The notes: generated from the letters alone by a model not told the origin. 23,303 bases of DNA from Gemmatimonadota bacterium (GCA_017889745.1 JAGGAG010000060.1:1-23303); one strand, 5' to 3'. Counted from the stretch's first letter, positions 1 to 6,758 are shown. Numbers and translations: made by a program.

Positions 1-169
1 CGCGATCGTGGCCGTGCTCGGGCTCTTCGGGGTGTCCGACACGACCGGATTCTCCTACGCCGTCACCTACCACATCACCACGCTGCTGCCCGTAACGCTA
101 CTCGGCATGGTCTCGCTCGCCGTCAGTCCCATCGCCATCAGGGACATCCGGGCCCAGGCAGCGCGATGA
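1..169 (+). CDS. C-terminal end of a multi-pass membrane protein, possibly flippase-like (LPG synthase TM-region family), partial
   Basis: The open frame enters from the left edge and stops with TGA at 167-169, giving about 55 residues. They are hydrophobic (starting AIVAVLGLFGVSD), then a YAVTYHITTLLPVTLLGMVS stretch and a short basic tail ending in AQAAR. A penultimate Tyr-x-x-x-Tyr-His segment followed by a 'LP-T-L-G' helix resembles the last helices of the flippase-like, lysylphosphatidylglycerol-synthase transmembrane family. That match is from memory of the family and rests on a short fragment. The stop overlaps the ispE start (ATGA, 166-169), so the two genes are probably translationally coupled. 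Another polytopic membrane protein cannot be excluded; the N-terminal part lies outside the window. Confidence 0.5.
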   Translation, partial: AIVAVLGLFGVSDTTGFSYAVTYHITTLLPVTLLGMVSLAVSPIAIRDIRAQAAR

Positions 170-1044
170 CCTCCGTCGAGGTCCCGGCCCATGCCAAGGT
201 CAACCTGCTACTCAGGGTGCTGGCCCGCGAAGACGACGGCTACCACGGCATCGAGACCCTCTTCGCGCTGCTCGACCTCCACGACACCCTGGTCGCAGAG
301 CGGGTAGACGGTCCTGAGGTGACCCTGACCGTTGACGGTGCCGACACCGGCCCCTTCATGGAGAACACGGTGATGCGAGCGGCCACCCGCGTGCTCGACG
401 CTACTGGCCAGCCGTTCGGGCTTCGGCTGCACCTCGTCAAGCGCATCCCGGTCCGTGCCGGCCTGGGTGGAGGGTCGAGCGACGGCGCCGCGGCGCTGCT
501 GGCCGTAAACCACCTGGCCGGCAACGCCATCCCCCGCCATGAGTTGCTCCAGTTCGCCGCGCGACTGGGGAGCGACGTCGCGTTCTTCGTGGCCCAGGCC
601 CCGTTGGCCCTCGGGTGGGGCCATGGGGAACGGTTGCTTCGCCTGCCGGCGCTGCCGTCCGCGCCGGCACTCCTCGTCACCCCGCCGGTCGGGGTCAGTA
701 CCGCCGACGCCTACGGATGGGTCTCGGCCGCGAGGAAGCACGACGGCCGGCGGGGGGCGCTGGCGCTCGACCTCGATTCGCTTGCGTCGTGGGGCAGCAT
801 CGGGCGGATGGCGGGCAACGATTTCGAGTCGGTGGTCTTTGCGAGGCTGCCGGCGGTACGGGCAGCATTCGAGAAGCTCTGCACCACGCATCCGCTGGTG
901 TGCCGCATGACGGGATCGGGTTCGACGCTCTTCGCGATCTACCGCTCGGTGCGTGAACGAGACGATGCGGCGATGATGCTGGGGCGGACGCACGGGGAGG
1001 TGCGGCAGGTGATGACGATGGCAGCGCCTCCCGTTTATCCTTGA
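166..1044 (+). CDS. ispE: 4-diphosphocytidyl-2-C-methyl-D-erythritol kinase (IspE)
   Basis: IspE phosphorylates the 2-hydroxyl of CDP-methylerythritol in the cytosolic MEP route to isoprenoid precursors. The 292-residue length is normal for the family. The N-terminal motif AHAKVNLLL carries the catalytic lysine (K11), followed by DDGYHGIETLF, a family hallmark. The GHMP-kinase ATP loop PVRAGLGGGSSDGAAAL lies at about residues 95-111. The likely catalytic Asp is D137 in LGSDVAFFV, and the C-terminal GHMP motif is MTGSGSTLFAIY. The ATG at 166 overlaps the upstream stop as ATGA, which decides the start. The ispE, tRNA-Gln, prs order downstream is common in several bacterial phyla. All key motifs are intact, so I expect an active enzyme. 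Confidence 0.97.
   Translation: MTSVEVPAHAKVNLLLRVLAREDDGYHGIETLFALLDLHDTLVAERVDGPEVTLTVDGADTGPFMENTVMRAATRVLDATGQPFGLRLHLVKRIPVRAGLGGGSSDGAAALLAVNHLAGNAIPRHELLQFAARLGSDVAFFVAQAPLALGWGHGERLLRLPALPSAPALLVTPPVGVSTADAYGWVSAARKHDGRRGALALDLDSLASWGSIGRMAGNDFESVVFARLPAVRAAFEKLCTTHPLVCRMTGSGSTLFAIYRSVRERDDAAMMLGRTHGEVRQVMTMAAPPVYP
1012..1041 (+). promoter_or_regulatory. Candidate promoter for tRNA-Gln inside the ispE 3' end
   Basis: A TATCCT hexamer at 1036-1041 lies 24 bases before the tRNA 5' end. It follows ATGACG (1012-1017) with an 18-base spacer. The -10 and its flank (TATCCTTG) are identical to those of the better-supported prs promoter at 1925. The -35 matches the TTGACA consensus at 4 of 6 positions. 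This is inferred from pattern only; the tRNA could also be read through from ispE. Confidence 0.35.
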
Positions 1045-1065
1045 GCCGGTGCTGCAAGCAGGAAG

Positions 1066-1137
1066 TGCCCCTTCGTCCAACTGGCAGGACAGCGGACTTT
1101 GGATCCGTCAATGCTGGTTCGAGCCCAGCAGGGGCAA
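1066..1137 (+). tRNA. tRNA-Gln (anticodon UUG)
   Basis: The full cloverleaf folds by eye. The acceptor stem pairs TGCCCCT (1066-1072) with AGGGGCA (1130-1136), with A1137 as discriminator. The D stem is GTCC/GGAC (1075-1078 with 1087-1090). The anticodon stem is GCGGA/TCCGT around the loop CTTTGGA (1097-1103), placing anticodon TTG at 1099-1101. The variable loop is CAAT. The T arm is GCTGG, TTCGAGC, CCAGC (1113-1129). The anticodon reads CAA and CAG, so this is tRNA-Gln. The 3' CCA is not encoded (TAA follows), so it must be added enzymatically. It lies between ispE and the lipoprotein gene and is followed directly by a terminator. Confidence 0.97.
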
Positions 1138-1145
1138 TAAACGAA

Positions 1146-1173
1146 AACGCTCCGGCCATCTGGCCGGAGCGTT
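1146..1173. terminator. Bidirectional intrinsic terminator hairpin
   Basis: A perfect 13-bp inverted repeat pairs AACGCTCCGGCCA (1146-1158) with TGGCCGGAGCGTT (1161-1173), leaving only TC between the arms. The real loop is therefore probably ATCT on a 12-bp stem. It sits between the end of tRNA-Gln and the 3' end of the converging minus-strand lipoprotein gene, so it can serve both. On the minus strand the stem is followed by a T-rich run (TTTTCGTTTATT), a better terminator tail than the plus-strand CTGTTACT. Confidence 0.85.
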
Positions 1174-1193
1174 CTGTTACTCACCCGCCCTGA

Positions 1194-1670
1194 TCAGGTC
1201 GCCGGAACCGCGGCGACGGTCAGGACGACGTCATTGAAGTCGGTGTCGCCACCATCCTCGAAGTTCACCGTCCAGGTGGGGTACGCCCCGGTGACGCGGG
1301 CGCCTGGCGGGTTCGCGAACTGGTCCGAGTTGAACAGGATGTCAATCTCGGTGCCGGCCGGATTGATCGGGGTCGAGTAGTCCCACAACCGGCCATTGGG
1401 CTCCCGGCAGGCATCCGTCGTCAACACGGCCGCCACCGGACTGGTGAGTTCGATCTCGTCGTTGATCGCGTCGCAGCTGTTGGTGGTCAGCGTGATGGTG
1501 TAGCCCGCTGGCGCGGTCAGGACCAGCGTGCATTGCTGCGTCTGGCCGCCGCCGGCGTCGCATCGTAGCCCGGTCGTGACCCGTGGCGGATCGCCGGCGC
1601 CCGCGCAAGCGGCCAGCGTGAAGCCGAACGACAAGGCGAGGATCGGAAACAACAGTGGCTGCACTCGCAT
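1194..1670 (-). CDS. Small secreted lipoprotein with a DUF4114-like C-terminal motif
   Basis: The 158-residue product begins with MRVQPLLFPILALSFGF and a clear lipobox LAAC ending at C22, so it should be lipidated and exported. The mature part is beta-rich, with four further cysteines (two disulfides are possible) and no obvious catalytic motif. Near the C-terminus it carries VNFEDGGDTDFNDVVLTV. This closely resembles the acidic F-E-D-x-x-G-x-x-D-F-N-D-V-V core of DUF4114, usually found at the ends of much larger surface proteins and plausibly metal-binding. The function is unknown. The gene is a lone minus-strand insert between tRNA-Gln and prs. The ATG start is set by the signal peptide; the only Shine-Dalgarno candidate, GGAG, is about 12 bases upstream, which is weak. 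Confidence 0.8.
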   Translation of the reverse strand: MRVQPLLFPILALSFGFTLAACAGAGDPPRVTTGLRCDAGGGQTQQCTLVLTAPAGYTITLTTNSCDAINDEIELTSPVAAVLTTDACREPNGRLWDYSTPINPAGTEIDILFNSDQFANPPGARVTGAYPTWTVNFEDGGDTDFNDVVLTVAAVPAT

Positions 1671-1942
1671 GGCTTGGATCTGCTCCAGGGAAAGGAATGT
1701 GTTGACTTGAACGATAGTTCGCTAAAGCACTATCACATCATCGGTTAGCTTGACACCGTCCGGCCGACCGGCCCCCGGAGCTCGCGAGAAGCTGATCCGG
1801 CTCGCGCCCCAGAATACACTTAACATATGCAAGTGATGCGCCCCCCGTGTCTTCGGTGACGTCCCCGCCCTTCCGGTCAGCGCATCTGGGGGCATGCTGA
1901 ATTGACCTAACCCCGCCTCGCAGCTATCCTTGTGGGCTCTAA
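1671..1942. other. Divergent intergenic control region between the lipoprotein gene and prs
   Basis: This 272-base gap separates the minus-strand lipoprotein gene from prs. It is clearly more AT-rich than its surroundings at about 1690-1740 and 1811-1828. A small inverted repeat GATAG/CTATC lies at 1713-1717 and 1730-1734. TTGACA occurs at 1750-1755 but no convincing -10 follows it. The right end (1902-1930) holds the prs promoter, annotated separately. I could not identify a convincing promoter for the lipoprotein gene. No RNA gene or real coding region is visible. Confidence 0.6.
1902..1930 (+). promoter_or_regulatory. Sigma70-type promoter for prs, near-leaderless
   Basis: TTGACC (1902-1907) and TATCCT (1925-1930) are separated by exactly 17 bases, matching the housekeeping promoter layout. 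A start about 7 bases after the -10 would fall near 1937, only some six bases before the prs ATG at 1943. No Shine-Dalgarno sequence fits in that interval (TGTGGGCTCTAA). The prs mRNA is therefore probably almost leaderless. The hexamers are seen; transcription itself is inferred. Confidence 0.65.
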
Positions 1943-2896
1943 ATGGCTGAGATCTCGCTTTCCCGCAGCCAGATGCTTCTCCTCAGCGGTACCGCCAACC
2001 GCGGACTCGCCGAAGAGGTTGCGCAGCATCTCGGACAACCGCTTTGCGCCCTGACCATCCGGCGCTTCGCGGACGGCGAGTTGTTTGTGAAAATCGACGA
2101 GAACGTGCGTGGCCGCGATGTGTACATCATCCAGCCCACGAATCCGCCCGCCGAGAACATGATGGAGCTGTTGCTCCTCATGGACGCGGCCAAGCGGGCC
2201 AGTGCGGCACGGGTCACCGCCGTCATTCCCTACTTCGGGTATGCGCGGCAGGACCGGAAGGACCAGCCCCGCGTCGCCATCAGCGCCAAGCTCATGGCGA
2301 ACATGGTGTCCAAGGCCGGCGCGGATCGCGTGCTGGGCATGGATTTCCACCAGCATCAAATGCAGGGGTTCTTCGACCTGCCGGTGGACCACCTGTACGC
2401 GGCGCCGGTCTTCGTGAACCACTTCCGGCAGAAGCAGCTGCACGATCCGGTGGTCGTGGCGCCCGACGTCGGCTCGGCCAAGATGGCCCGCGGTTTCGCG
2501 AAGCGGCTCAACGCGACCCTGGCCATCATCGACAAGCGGCGCCCGTCGGCGAACGTCGCCGAGGTGGTGAACGTCGTGGGTGAGGTGTCCGGGCGCGACT
2601 GTGTGATCCCGGACGACATGATCGATACCGCCGGCACCATGTCCGAGGCGGTGCACGCACTGAAGCGGCTGGGCGCGCGGGATATCTACTGCTGCGCCAC
2701 GCACGCCCTGCTGTCGGGACCGGCGGTCGATCGGCTCTCGGCGTCTCCGGTATCGGAAGTGGTGGTGACCAACACCATTGCCATCCCGCCGGAACGGAGG
2801 TTCGACCGGCTCAAGATTCTTTCGATCGCCAGCTTGCTGGCAAAGGCGATCGGCTACACGCACAGCGACCAGTCCGTCAGTTCGCTGTTCGACTGA
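1943..2896 (+). CDS. prs: Ribose-phosphate pyrophosphokinase (PRPP synthetase)
   Basis: The enzyme transfers pyrophosphate from ATP to ribose-5-phosphate to make PRPP for purine, pyrimidine, His and Trp synthesis. The 317-residue length is typical for the class I enzyme. Visible motifs are RRFADGELFVKIDENVRG, the catalytic flexible-loop region GYARQDRKDQPRVAIS, VLGMDFHQHQMQGFFDLPVD, VVVAPDVGSAKMAR, and the PRPP-binding loop DDMIDTAGT starting at about D224. Small departures from the usual wording (G and F in VLGMDFH rather than T and L) look conservative. The start is fixed by an MAEISLSRSQMLLLSGTANRGLA N-terminus that aligns well with the family. It heads a translation-related operon with rplY 20 bases downstream. 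Confidence 0.97.
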   Translation: MAEISLSRSQMLLLSGTANRGLAEEVAQHLGQPLCALTIRRFADGELFVKIDENVRGRDVYIIQPTNPPAENMMELLLLMDAAKRASAARVTAVIPYFGYARQDRKDQPRVAISAKLMANMVSKAGADRVLGMDFHQHQMQGFFDLPVDHLYAAPVFVNHFRQKQLHDPVVVAPDVGSAKMARGFAKRLNATLAIIDKRRPSANVAEVVNVVGEVSGRDCVIPDDMIDTAGTMSEAVHALKRLGARDIYCCATHALLSGPAVDRLSASPVSEVVVTNTIAIPPERRFDRLKILSIASLLAKAIGYTHSDQSVSSLFD

Positions 2897-2916
2897 TTCA
2901 GGAACAGGACACGACC

Positions 2917-3576
2917 ATGGCAACCAAGGCATCCCTGCAGGCGCACACCCGCGGCAGCACCGGCAAGGGCGCGGCGCGCTCCCTCCGCCGCGCCGGCATC
3001 GTTCCCGGCGTCATCTACGGCCATCACCGGCAGCCGGAGTCGCTGCAGATCGAGGCGCCGGCCCTGACCCGCCTCCTCGTGGGAGCCCACTCGAGCACGC
3101 TGGTCGACGTGACCGTCGACGACCGCGCGCCGGTGAAGGCGCTCATCCGCGAGATCCAGCGCGACCCGCTCCGCGGCAGCACGATCGTCCACATCGACCT
3201 CTACGAGGTCCGCGCGGACGAGAAAGTGTCGGTCGAAGTCGCCATTCGCCTCGTCGGCACGCCCGAGGGCGTGCGGAATCATGGCGGCGTGCTGGAGCAG
3301 CAGCTCCACGCGCTCGGGATCAAGGCGCTCCCCGCCGACATCCCGGAAATGATCGAGATCGACGTCACCAGCCTCGCCATCGGGCAATCGCTGCACGTGA
3401 GCGACCTGACCGTCGCCAAGGCCGACATCGTCACCGACGCCACCCAGACGGTGGCCGTGGTGGCGGCGCCGCGCGCCGAAGAGGCCCCGGTGGCCGCGGC
3501 CGCCGAGGCACCCGCGACGACCGAGCCCGAACTGATCCGCAAGGCGAAGGCCGACGCCGAGGAAGAAGAGAAGTAG
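2917..3576 (+). CDS. rplY: 50S ribosomal protein L25, long Ctc/TL5 form
   Basis: The protein binds 5S rRNA in the central protuberance of the 50S subunit. The N-terminal L25 domain is evident from ARSLRRAGIVPGVIYGH and IREIQRDPLRGSTIVHIDLYEV. The 219-residue length and a second beta domain (VRNHGGVLEQQLHALGIKALP, then an IEIDVTSLAIGQSLHVSDL stretch) mark the two-domain Ctc/TL5 form rather than the short enterobacterial L25. The C-terminal 40 or so residues are an Ala/Glu-rich, probably disordered tail ending in EEEEK, as in many relatives. Two AGGA copies lie just upstream of the ATG at 2917. The gene sits between prs and pth, a widespread arrangement. Confidence 0.95.
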   Translation: MATKASLQAHTRGSTGKGAARSLRRAGIVPGVIYGHHRQPESLQIEAPALTRLLVGAHSSTLVDVTVDDRAPVKALIREIQRDPLRGSTIVHIDLYEVRADEKVSVEVAIRLVGTPEGVRNHGGVLEQQLHALGIKALPADIPEMIEIDVTSLAIGQSLHVSDLTVAKADIVTDATQTVAVVAAPRAEEAPVAAAAEAPATTEPELIRKAKADAEEEEK

Positions 3577-3588
3577 CGGGGTCCGGCC

Positions 3589-4155
3589 CTGCGCGTCATC
3601 GTGGGGCTGGGCAATCCCGGCCAGGAGTATGAGGACACCCGGCACAATGCCGGGTTCCTGCTCGCCGATCACATTGCCCGCCGCTGGGGGCTCGGAAGCT
3701 TTCGTCGTGGCGACCGGGCCCGCGTGGCCGAAGGCCAGTGGCAGGGCGAATCCGTCCAGTTGCTCAAGCCCCAGACATACATGAACCGGAGCGGCGCGGC
3801 CCTGTCACCCTTCCTCGGTGGCACCTTCGACCCGGCGACCGACCTGCTCGTGCTGGTCGACGACGTCGCCTTGCCGGCAGGACGGTTCCGGCTCCGCGGC
3901 GCCGGGTCCGCGGGTGGCCACAACGGGCTCAAGAGCATCGAGGCCACGCTGCAGCGGCAGGACTATGCGCGGCTTCGCATCGGGGTCGGGCCCCAGCCCA
4001 CCGCGGATGACCTGGCCGACTACGTGCTCGCACCGTTCACGCAGGAGGAGCGCGACGCGATCGATGCGCTGCTCGACCCGATGGCCGACGCCGCCGAATG
4101 CTGGCTTACCGACGGCATCGAGCGCGCCATGACACGCTTCAACAGGGGATCGTAG
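3589..4155 (+). CDS. pth: Peptidyl-tRNA hydrolase, probable CTG start
   Basis: Pth releases tRNA from prematurely dropped peptidyl-tRNA in the cytosol. The motifs IVGLGNPG, DTRHNAGFL, KPQTYMNRSG, VLVDDVALPAGRFRLR and GSAGGHNGLKSI are all present. With the start at 3589 the catalytic residues fall at N9, H19, N66 and D92, nearly matching the E. coli N10, H20, N68 and D93. No ATG, GTG or TTG lies between the rplY stop (3574-3576) and GTG 3601. That GTG would remove the first beta strand (MRVI). The CTG at 3589 restores the family N-terminus MRVIVGLGNPG and has GGGG at 3578-3581, 7 bases upstream. The conservative start is 3601. The 188-residue length is typical. Confidence 0.93.
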   Translation: MRVIVGLGNPGQEYEDTRHNAGFLLADHIARRWGLGSFRRGDRARVAEGQWQGESVQLLKPQTYMNRSGAALSPFLGGTFDPATDLLVLVDDVALPAGRFRLRGAGSAGGHNGLKSIEATLQRQDYARLRIGVGPQPTADDLADYVLAPFTQEERDAIDALLDPMADAAECWLTDGIERAMTRFNRGS

Positions 4156-4164
4156 GAACACTAC

Positions 4165-5262
4165 ATGCTGCGTCTCGGTATCGTCGGCCTCCCCAACGTC
4201 GGCAAGTCCACGCTCTTCAACGCCCTCACGTCAGCGGGTGCCCTCGTGGCCAACTACCCCTTCGCCACGATCGAGCCGAACACGGGCGTGGTGCAGGTGC
4301 CCGATCCGCGCCTCGAGAAGCTGGCGGAGATCGTCCAGCCGGAGCGCACGCTGCCCGCCACCGTCGAGTTCCTGGATATCGCCGGACTGGTCAAGGGCGC
4401 GAGCCAGGGCGAGGGCCTCGGCAACCAGTTCCTCGCCAACATCCGCGAGGTGGACGCCATCGTGCACGTCGTGCGCTGTTTCGAGGACGATGACATCCAG
4501 CATGTCATGAGCTCGGTCGATCCGGCCCGCGACCGCGAGGTCATCAACATCGAACTCGGACTGGCCGACCTGCAGGCGGTGGAGAAGCGGCTCGACAAGG
4601 CGGCGCGCGCCGCCAAGTCGGGTGATGCCCAGGCGAAGATCGAGTCGCGCCTTCTGGAGCGTCTCCGCGGCGCGCTGGCCGACGGCAAGGCCGCGCGAAG
4701 CGTGGTGCCGACCGAGGAGGAGCGCCCGGCCTATCGGGCGTTCAACCTGCTCACCGCCAAGCCGGTGCTGTACGCCGCCAACGTCCGGGAAGAGGACCTC
4801 ACCGGCGGGAACCGCCATGTCGAGGCCCTCCGCTCCGGCGTGATGGCCGACGGCGAGGAAGCCGAGATTGTGACCTTCTCCGCCAAGGTGGAGGCCGAGC
4901 TGGCCGAGCTGCCGCCGGAGGACCGCCAGGACTTCCTGCAGTCCCTTGGCCTCGAGGAGTCGGGACTCGATCGCCTGGCCCACGCGGCATATCACCTGCT
5001 GGGCCTGCAGAGTTATTTTACGGCAGGCGAGAAAGAGGTCCGGGCCTGGACCATCCATCGGGGCGACCGGGCGCCGGTCGCGGCCGGGGTCATCCACTCC
5101 GATTTCGAGAAGGGATTCATTCGCGCCGAGACGGTCGGGTACGACGATTTCGTGCGGGCGGGTGGATGGAAGGGCGCGCGGGAGCAGGGCCTGGCACGCG
5201 CGGAAGGCAAGGAATACGTCGTGCGCGACGGAGACGTTCTCCTGTTCCGTTTCAACGTCTGA
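4165..5262 (+). CDS. ychF: Redox-regulated ATPase/GTPase YchF (Obg family)
   Basis: YchF is a universally conserved Obg-family NTPase that binds ribosomes and prefers ATP in studied members. The 365-residue length is typical. The G1 loop GLPNVGKST is at residues 8-16. The G2 region is NYPFATIEPNTGVV. The G3 segment DIAGLVKGASQGEGLGNQFL leads into IREVDAIVHVVRCFED. A coiled-coil insertion follows (ADLQAVEKRLDKAARAAK). The nucleotide-specificity region is KPVLYAANVREED, where YchF differs from the NKxD of true GTPases. The C-terminal TGS-like domain contains QSYFTAGEKEVRAWTI, an SDFEKGFIRAETVGYDDFV stretch and a final GDVLLFRFNV. The start lies 9 bases after the pth stop, so the pair is co-transcribed, as in E. 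coli. Confidence 0.97.
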   Translation: MLRLGIVGLPNVGKSTLFNALTSAGALVANYPFATIEPNTGVVQVPDPRLEKLAEIVQPERTLPATVEFLDIAGLVKGASQGEGLGNQFLANIREVDAIVHVVRCFEDDDIQHVMSSVDPARDREVINIELGLADLQAVEKRLDKAARAAKSGDAQAKIESRLLERLRGALADGKAARSVVPTEEERPAYRAFNLLTAKPVLYAANVREEDLTGGNRHVEALRSGVMADGEEAEIVTFSAKVEAELAELPPEDRQDFLQSLGLEESGLDRLAHAAYHLLGLQSYFTAGEKEVRAWTIHRGDRAPVAAGVIHSDFEKGFIRAETVGYDDFVRAGGWKGAREQGLARAEGKEYVVRDGDVLLFRFNV

Positions 5263-5291
5263 CAGCCGGGCTCACGTCCGGGAGGAAATAC

Positions 5292-6002
5292 ATGACCAGT
5301 CCCTTTGGCACTTCGACTACCATGACCGGCGGCACCGCGGCGGCCGATGAGCGGGTCGCCACGTTCCTGCGCGGCGTGTACGGCTGGATGTTCGGCGGGC
5401 TGCTCGTCACCGCGGCGGTCGCGTTTGCGGTGGCAGGATCACCGGCCCTGGTGCAGACCCTGATCACCAATCGTATCCTGTTCTTCGGGCTCTTCATCGC
5501 CGAACTGGCCCTGGTGTACGTCGTATCGGCCAAGGTCGACACGCTGTCACCCACGGCGTCCGCCGGCCTCTTCCTGCTCTACTCGGCGCTCAACGGCATC
5601 ACCCTGTCGCTCATCCTGCTGGTGTACACCGGCGGCTCGATCGTCACGGCGTTCCTGGCCACGGCAGGGATGTTCGGGGGCCTGGCGCTCTATGGCACCG
5701 TGACGAAGCGCAGCATGGACGGCATTGGATCGTTCGCCATGATGGGCCTGTTTGGCGTCATCATCGCGATGCTGGTGAATTTCTTCCTCAAGAGCCCGGC
5801 GCTCAGCTTCGTGATGTCGGTGGCAGCGGTGATCGTCTTCACCGGGCTCACGGCGTACGATGCGCAGCGGCTCAAGCGGATGGCGCTCGCGGTGCAGGGC
5901 CCGCAGGTGGGTGCTTATGCGGTGAGCGGGGCGCTGTCGCTCTACCTGAACTTCATCAACCTGTTTCTGAGCTTGCTGCGGCTGTTCGGCAACCGCCGCT
6001 AG
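5292..6002 (+). CDS. Bax inhibitor-1/YccA family integral membrane protein
   Basis: This polytopic inner-membrane protein has 236 residues and about seven hydrophobic segments. Family hallmarks are the early VYGWMFGGLLVTA helix, SALNGITLSLIL, FTGLTAYDAQRLKRMA and the C-terminal SLYLNFINLFLSLLRLFG. BI-1 relatives such as E. coli YccA and YbhL are linked to calcium or proton leak and to modulation of FtsH; which applies here cannot be told. The ATG at 5292 is preceded by an excellent Shine-Dalgarno run (GGGAGGAAATAC), which settles the start; the longer upstream open frame overlaps ychF. The gene is 29 bases behind ychF and converges on the MOSC gene, with only 3 bases between the two stops. 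Confidence 0.93.
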   Translation: MTSPFGTSTTMTGGTAAADERVATFLRGVYGWMFGGLLVTAAVAFAVAGSPALVQTLITNRILFFGLFIAELALVYVVSAKVDTLSPTASAGLFLLYSALNGITLSLILLVYTGGSIVTAFLATAGMFGGLALYGTVTKRSMDGIGSFAMMGLFGVIIAMLVNFFLKSPALSFVMSVAAVIVFTGLTAYDAQRLKRMALAVQGPQVGAYAVSGALSLYLNFINLFLSLLRLFGNRR

Positions 6003-6005
6003 GGC

Positions 6006-6656
6006 TCAGGCCTCCCGGCTCAGCCGATAGCGCCAGTCTTCGGCCAGCGCCGGACATTGCGCCAGCAGTGCCGCTTCGTCGGGGCGCTGCTGGCGCTCTG
6101 ACATTACCTGGGCCACCCGCCGCACCGGCCACTGCGGGTAGGGACGGTCCGTCAGCGTCACCGGCATCCCCGCCTCGATCCAGCCCTCCTTCCTGACCCG
6201 CAGGTACCAGCCCGAGCGACCGTTCGCGAACACGGTGGCGACCAGGTCGGGCCTCCGGTGCCGCCGCGCGAGCGTGTTGCAGGGCGTGCGCGGCTTCGAC
6301 ACCTCGAACGCCACCGGGCCTACCTGCCAGCGATCTCCCAGGCAGACCGAGTCCTCGTCGGTGTCCGTAACCGTCAGGTTCTCGCCGAAAGCGCCGGGAC
6401 CCACGTCTTCGCGGAGCCAGTCCTTCCGCCAACGCGCATAGTGATCAGCGGAGTAGGCCAGGAGCGCCTGGTCGGCACCGCCGTGATGCTGCCGGTCGGC
6501 CACCGCATCGCCGGAAAGCCCCAGCTGGGCCGCCCACACCCTGCCCCCCACCGGCTCCTTGCCGATGGCGCTGGTGAAGACCCGGTCCATCGGGTCCTCC
6601 GACCCGGGAACGCCGTATACCTTCGGGGTGCCGATCTGAATGGAAAGGAGGCGCAT
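6006..6656 (-). CDS. MOSC domain protein, YiiM-like
   Basis: MOSC domains are beta-rich folds related to the sulfurase domain of molybdenum-cofactor enzymes. The motifs seen are HHGGADQALLAYSADHY, PGAFGENLTV, VCLGDRWQVGPVAFEVSKPR and the conserved cysteine C126 in RTPCNTLA. The 216-residue length and the C-terminal extension after WPVRRVAQVM match YiiM-type proteins, which pair a MOSC core with a small helical domain. YiiM/YcbX proteins help detoxify N-hydroxylated bases such as 6-hydroxylaminopurine; that substrate is family knowledge, not shown here. The ATG is preceded by CAGGATC, a short-spaced Shine-Dalgarno. It is transcribed divergently from rpsF across the heptamer palindrome, and no molybdopterin genes lie nearby. 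Confidence 0.9.
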   Translation of the reverse strand: MRLLSIQIGTPKVYGVPGSEDPMDRVFTSAIGKEPVGGRVWAAQLGLSGDAVADRQHHGGADQALLAYSADHYARWRKDWLREDVGPGAFGENLTVTDTDEDSVCLGDRWQVGPVAFEVSKPRTPCNTLARRHRRPDLVATVFANGRSGWYLRVRKEGWIEAGMPVTLTDRPYPQWPVRRVAQVMSERQQRPDEAALLAQCPALAEDWRYRLSREA

Positions 6657-6666
6657 GATCCTGCGT

Positions 6667-6740
6667 GCGTGAAAGGTGAACGGTGAAGAGTAAACGGGGA
6701 GGCCGTATCCTGTTCCCCGCTCACCGCTTACCGCTCACGC
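6667..6740. repeat. Palindromic element built from degenerate heptamers
   Basis: The left arm reads GCGTGAAA, then three 7-mers GGTGAAC, GGTGAAG and AGTAAAC, then GGGGA (6667-6700). The right arm, read on the minus strand from 6740, is GCGTGAGC, then two 7-mers GGTAAGC and GGTGAGC, then GGGGA, ending at 6714. A 13-base centre containing TATCCT (6706-6711) separates the arms. The ends and the GGGGA blocks pair perfectly, while one arm has an extra heptamer. It lies between the divergent MOSC and rpsF genes. It could be a REP-like dispersed element, a protein-binding array or a cruciform; no second copy is in this window. Confidence 0.6.
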
Positions 6741-6758
6741 ACTCGCCCTACCGTCGGG

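Noticed and set aside
208..1080. Long minus-strand open frame opposite ispE, like others opposite prs, rplI, rsfS and smc
   Set aside because: They are Arg/Pro/His/Gly-rich shadows caused by high GC content; the plus-strand frames carry clear family motifs.
1750..1755. Perfect TTGACA -35 hexamer in the lipoprotein-prs gap
   Set aside because: The sequence 16-18 bases downstream is pure GC and contains no -10-like hexamer on the plus strand.
1827..1859. Ten-codon ORF (MQVMRPPCLR) with TACACT 6 bases upstream, a possible leaderless leader peptide before prs
   Set aside because: There is no Shine-Dalgarno, the -35 is poor (CTGATC), and an ORF this short is expected by chance. Nothing in its codons links to prs control.
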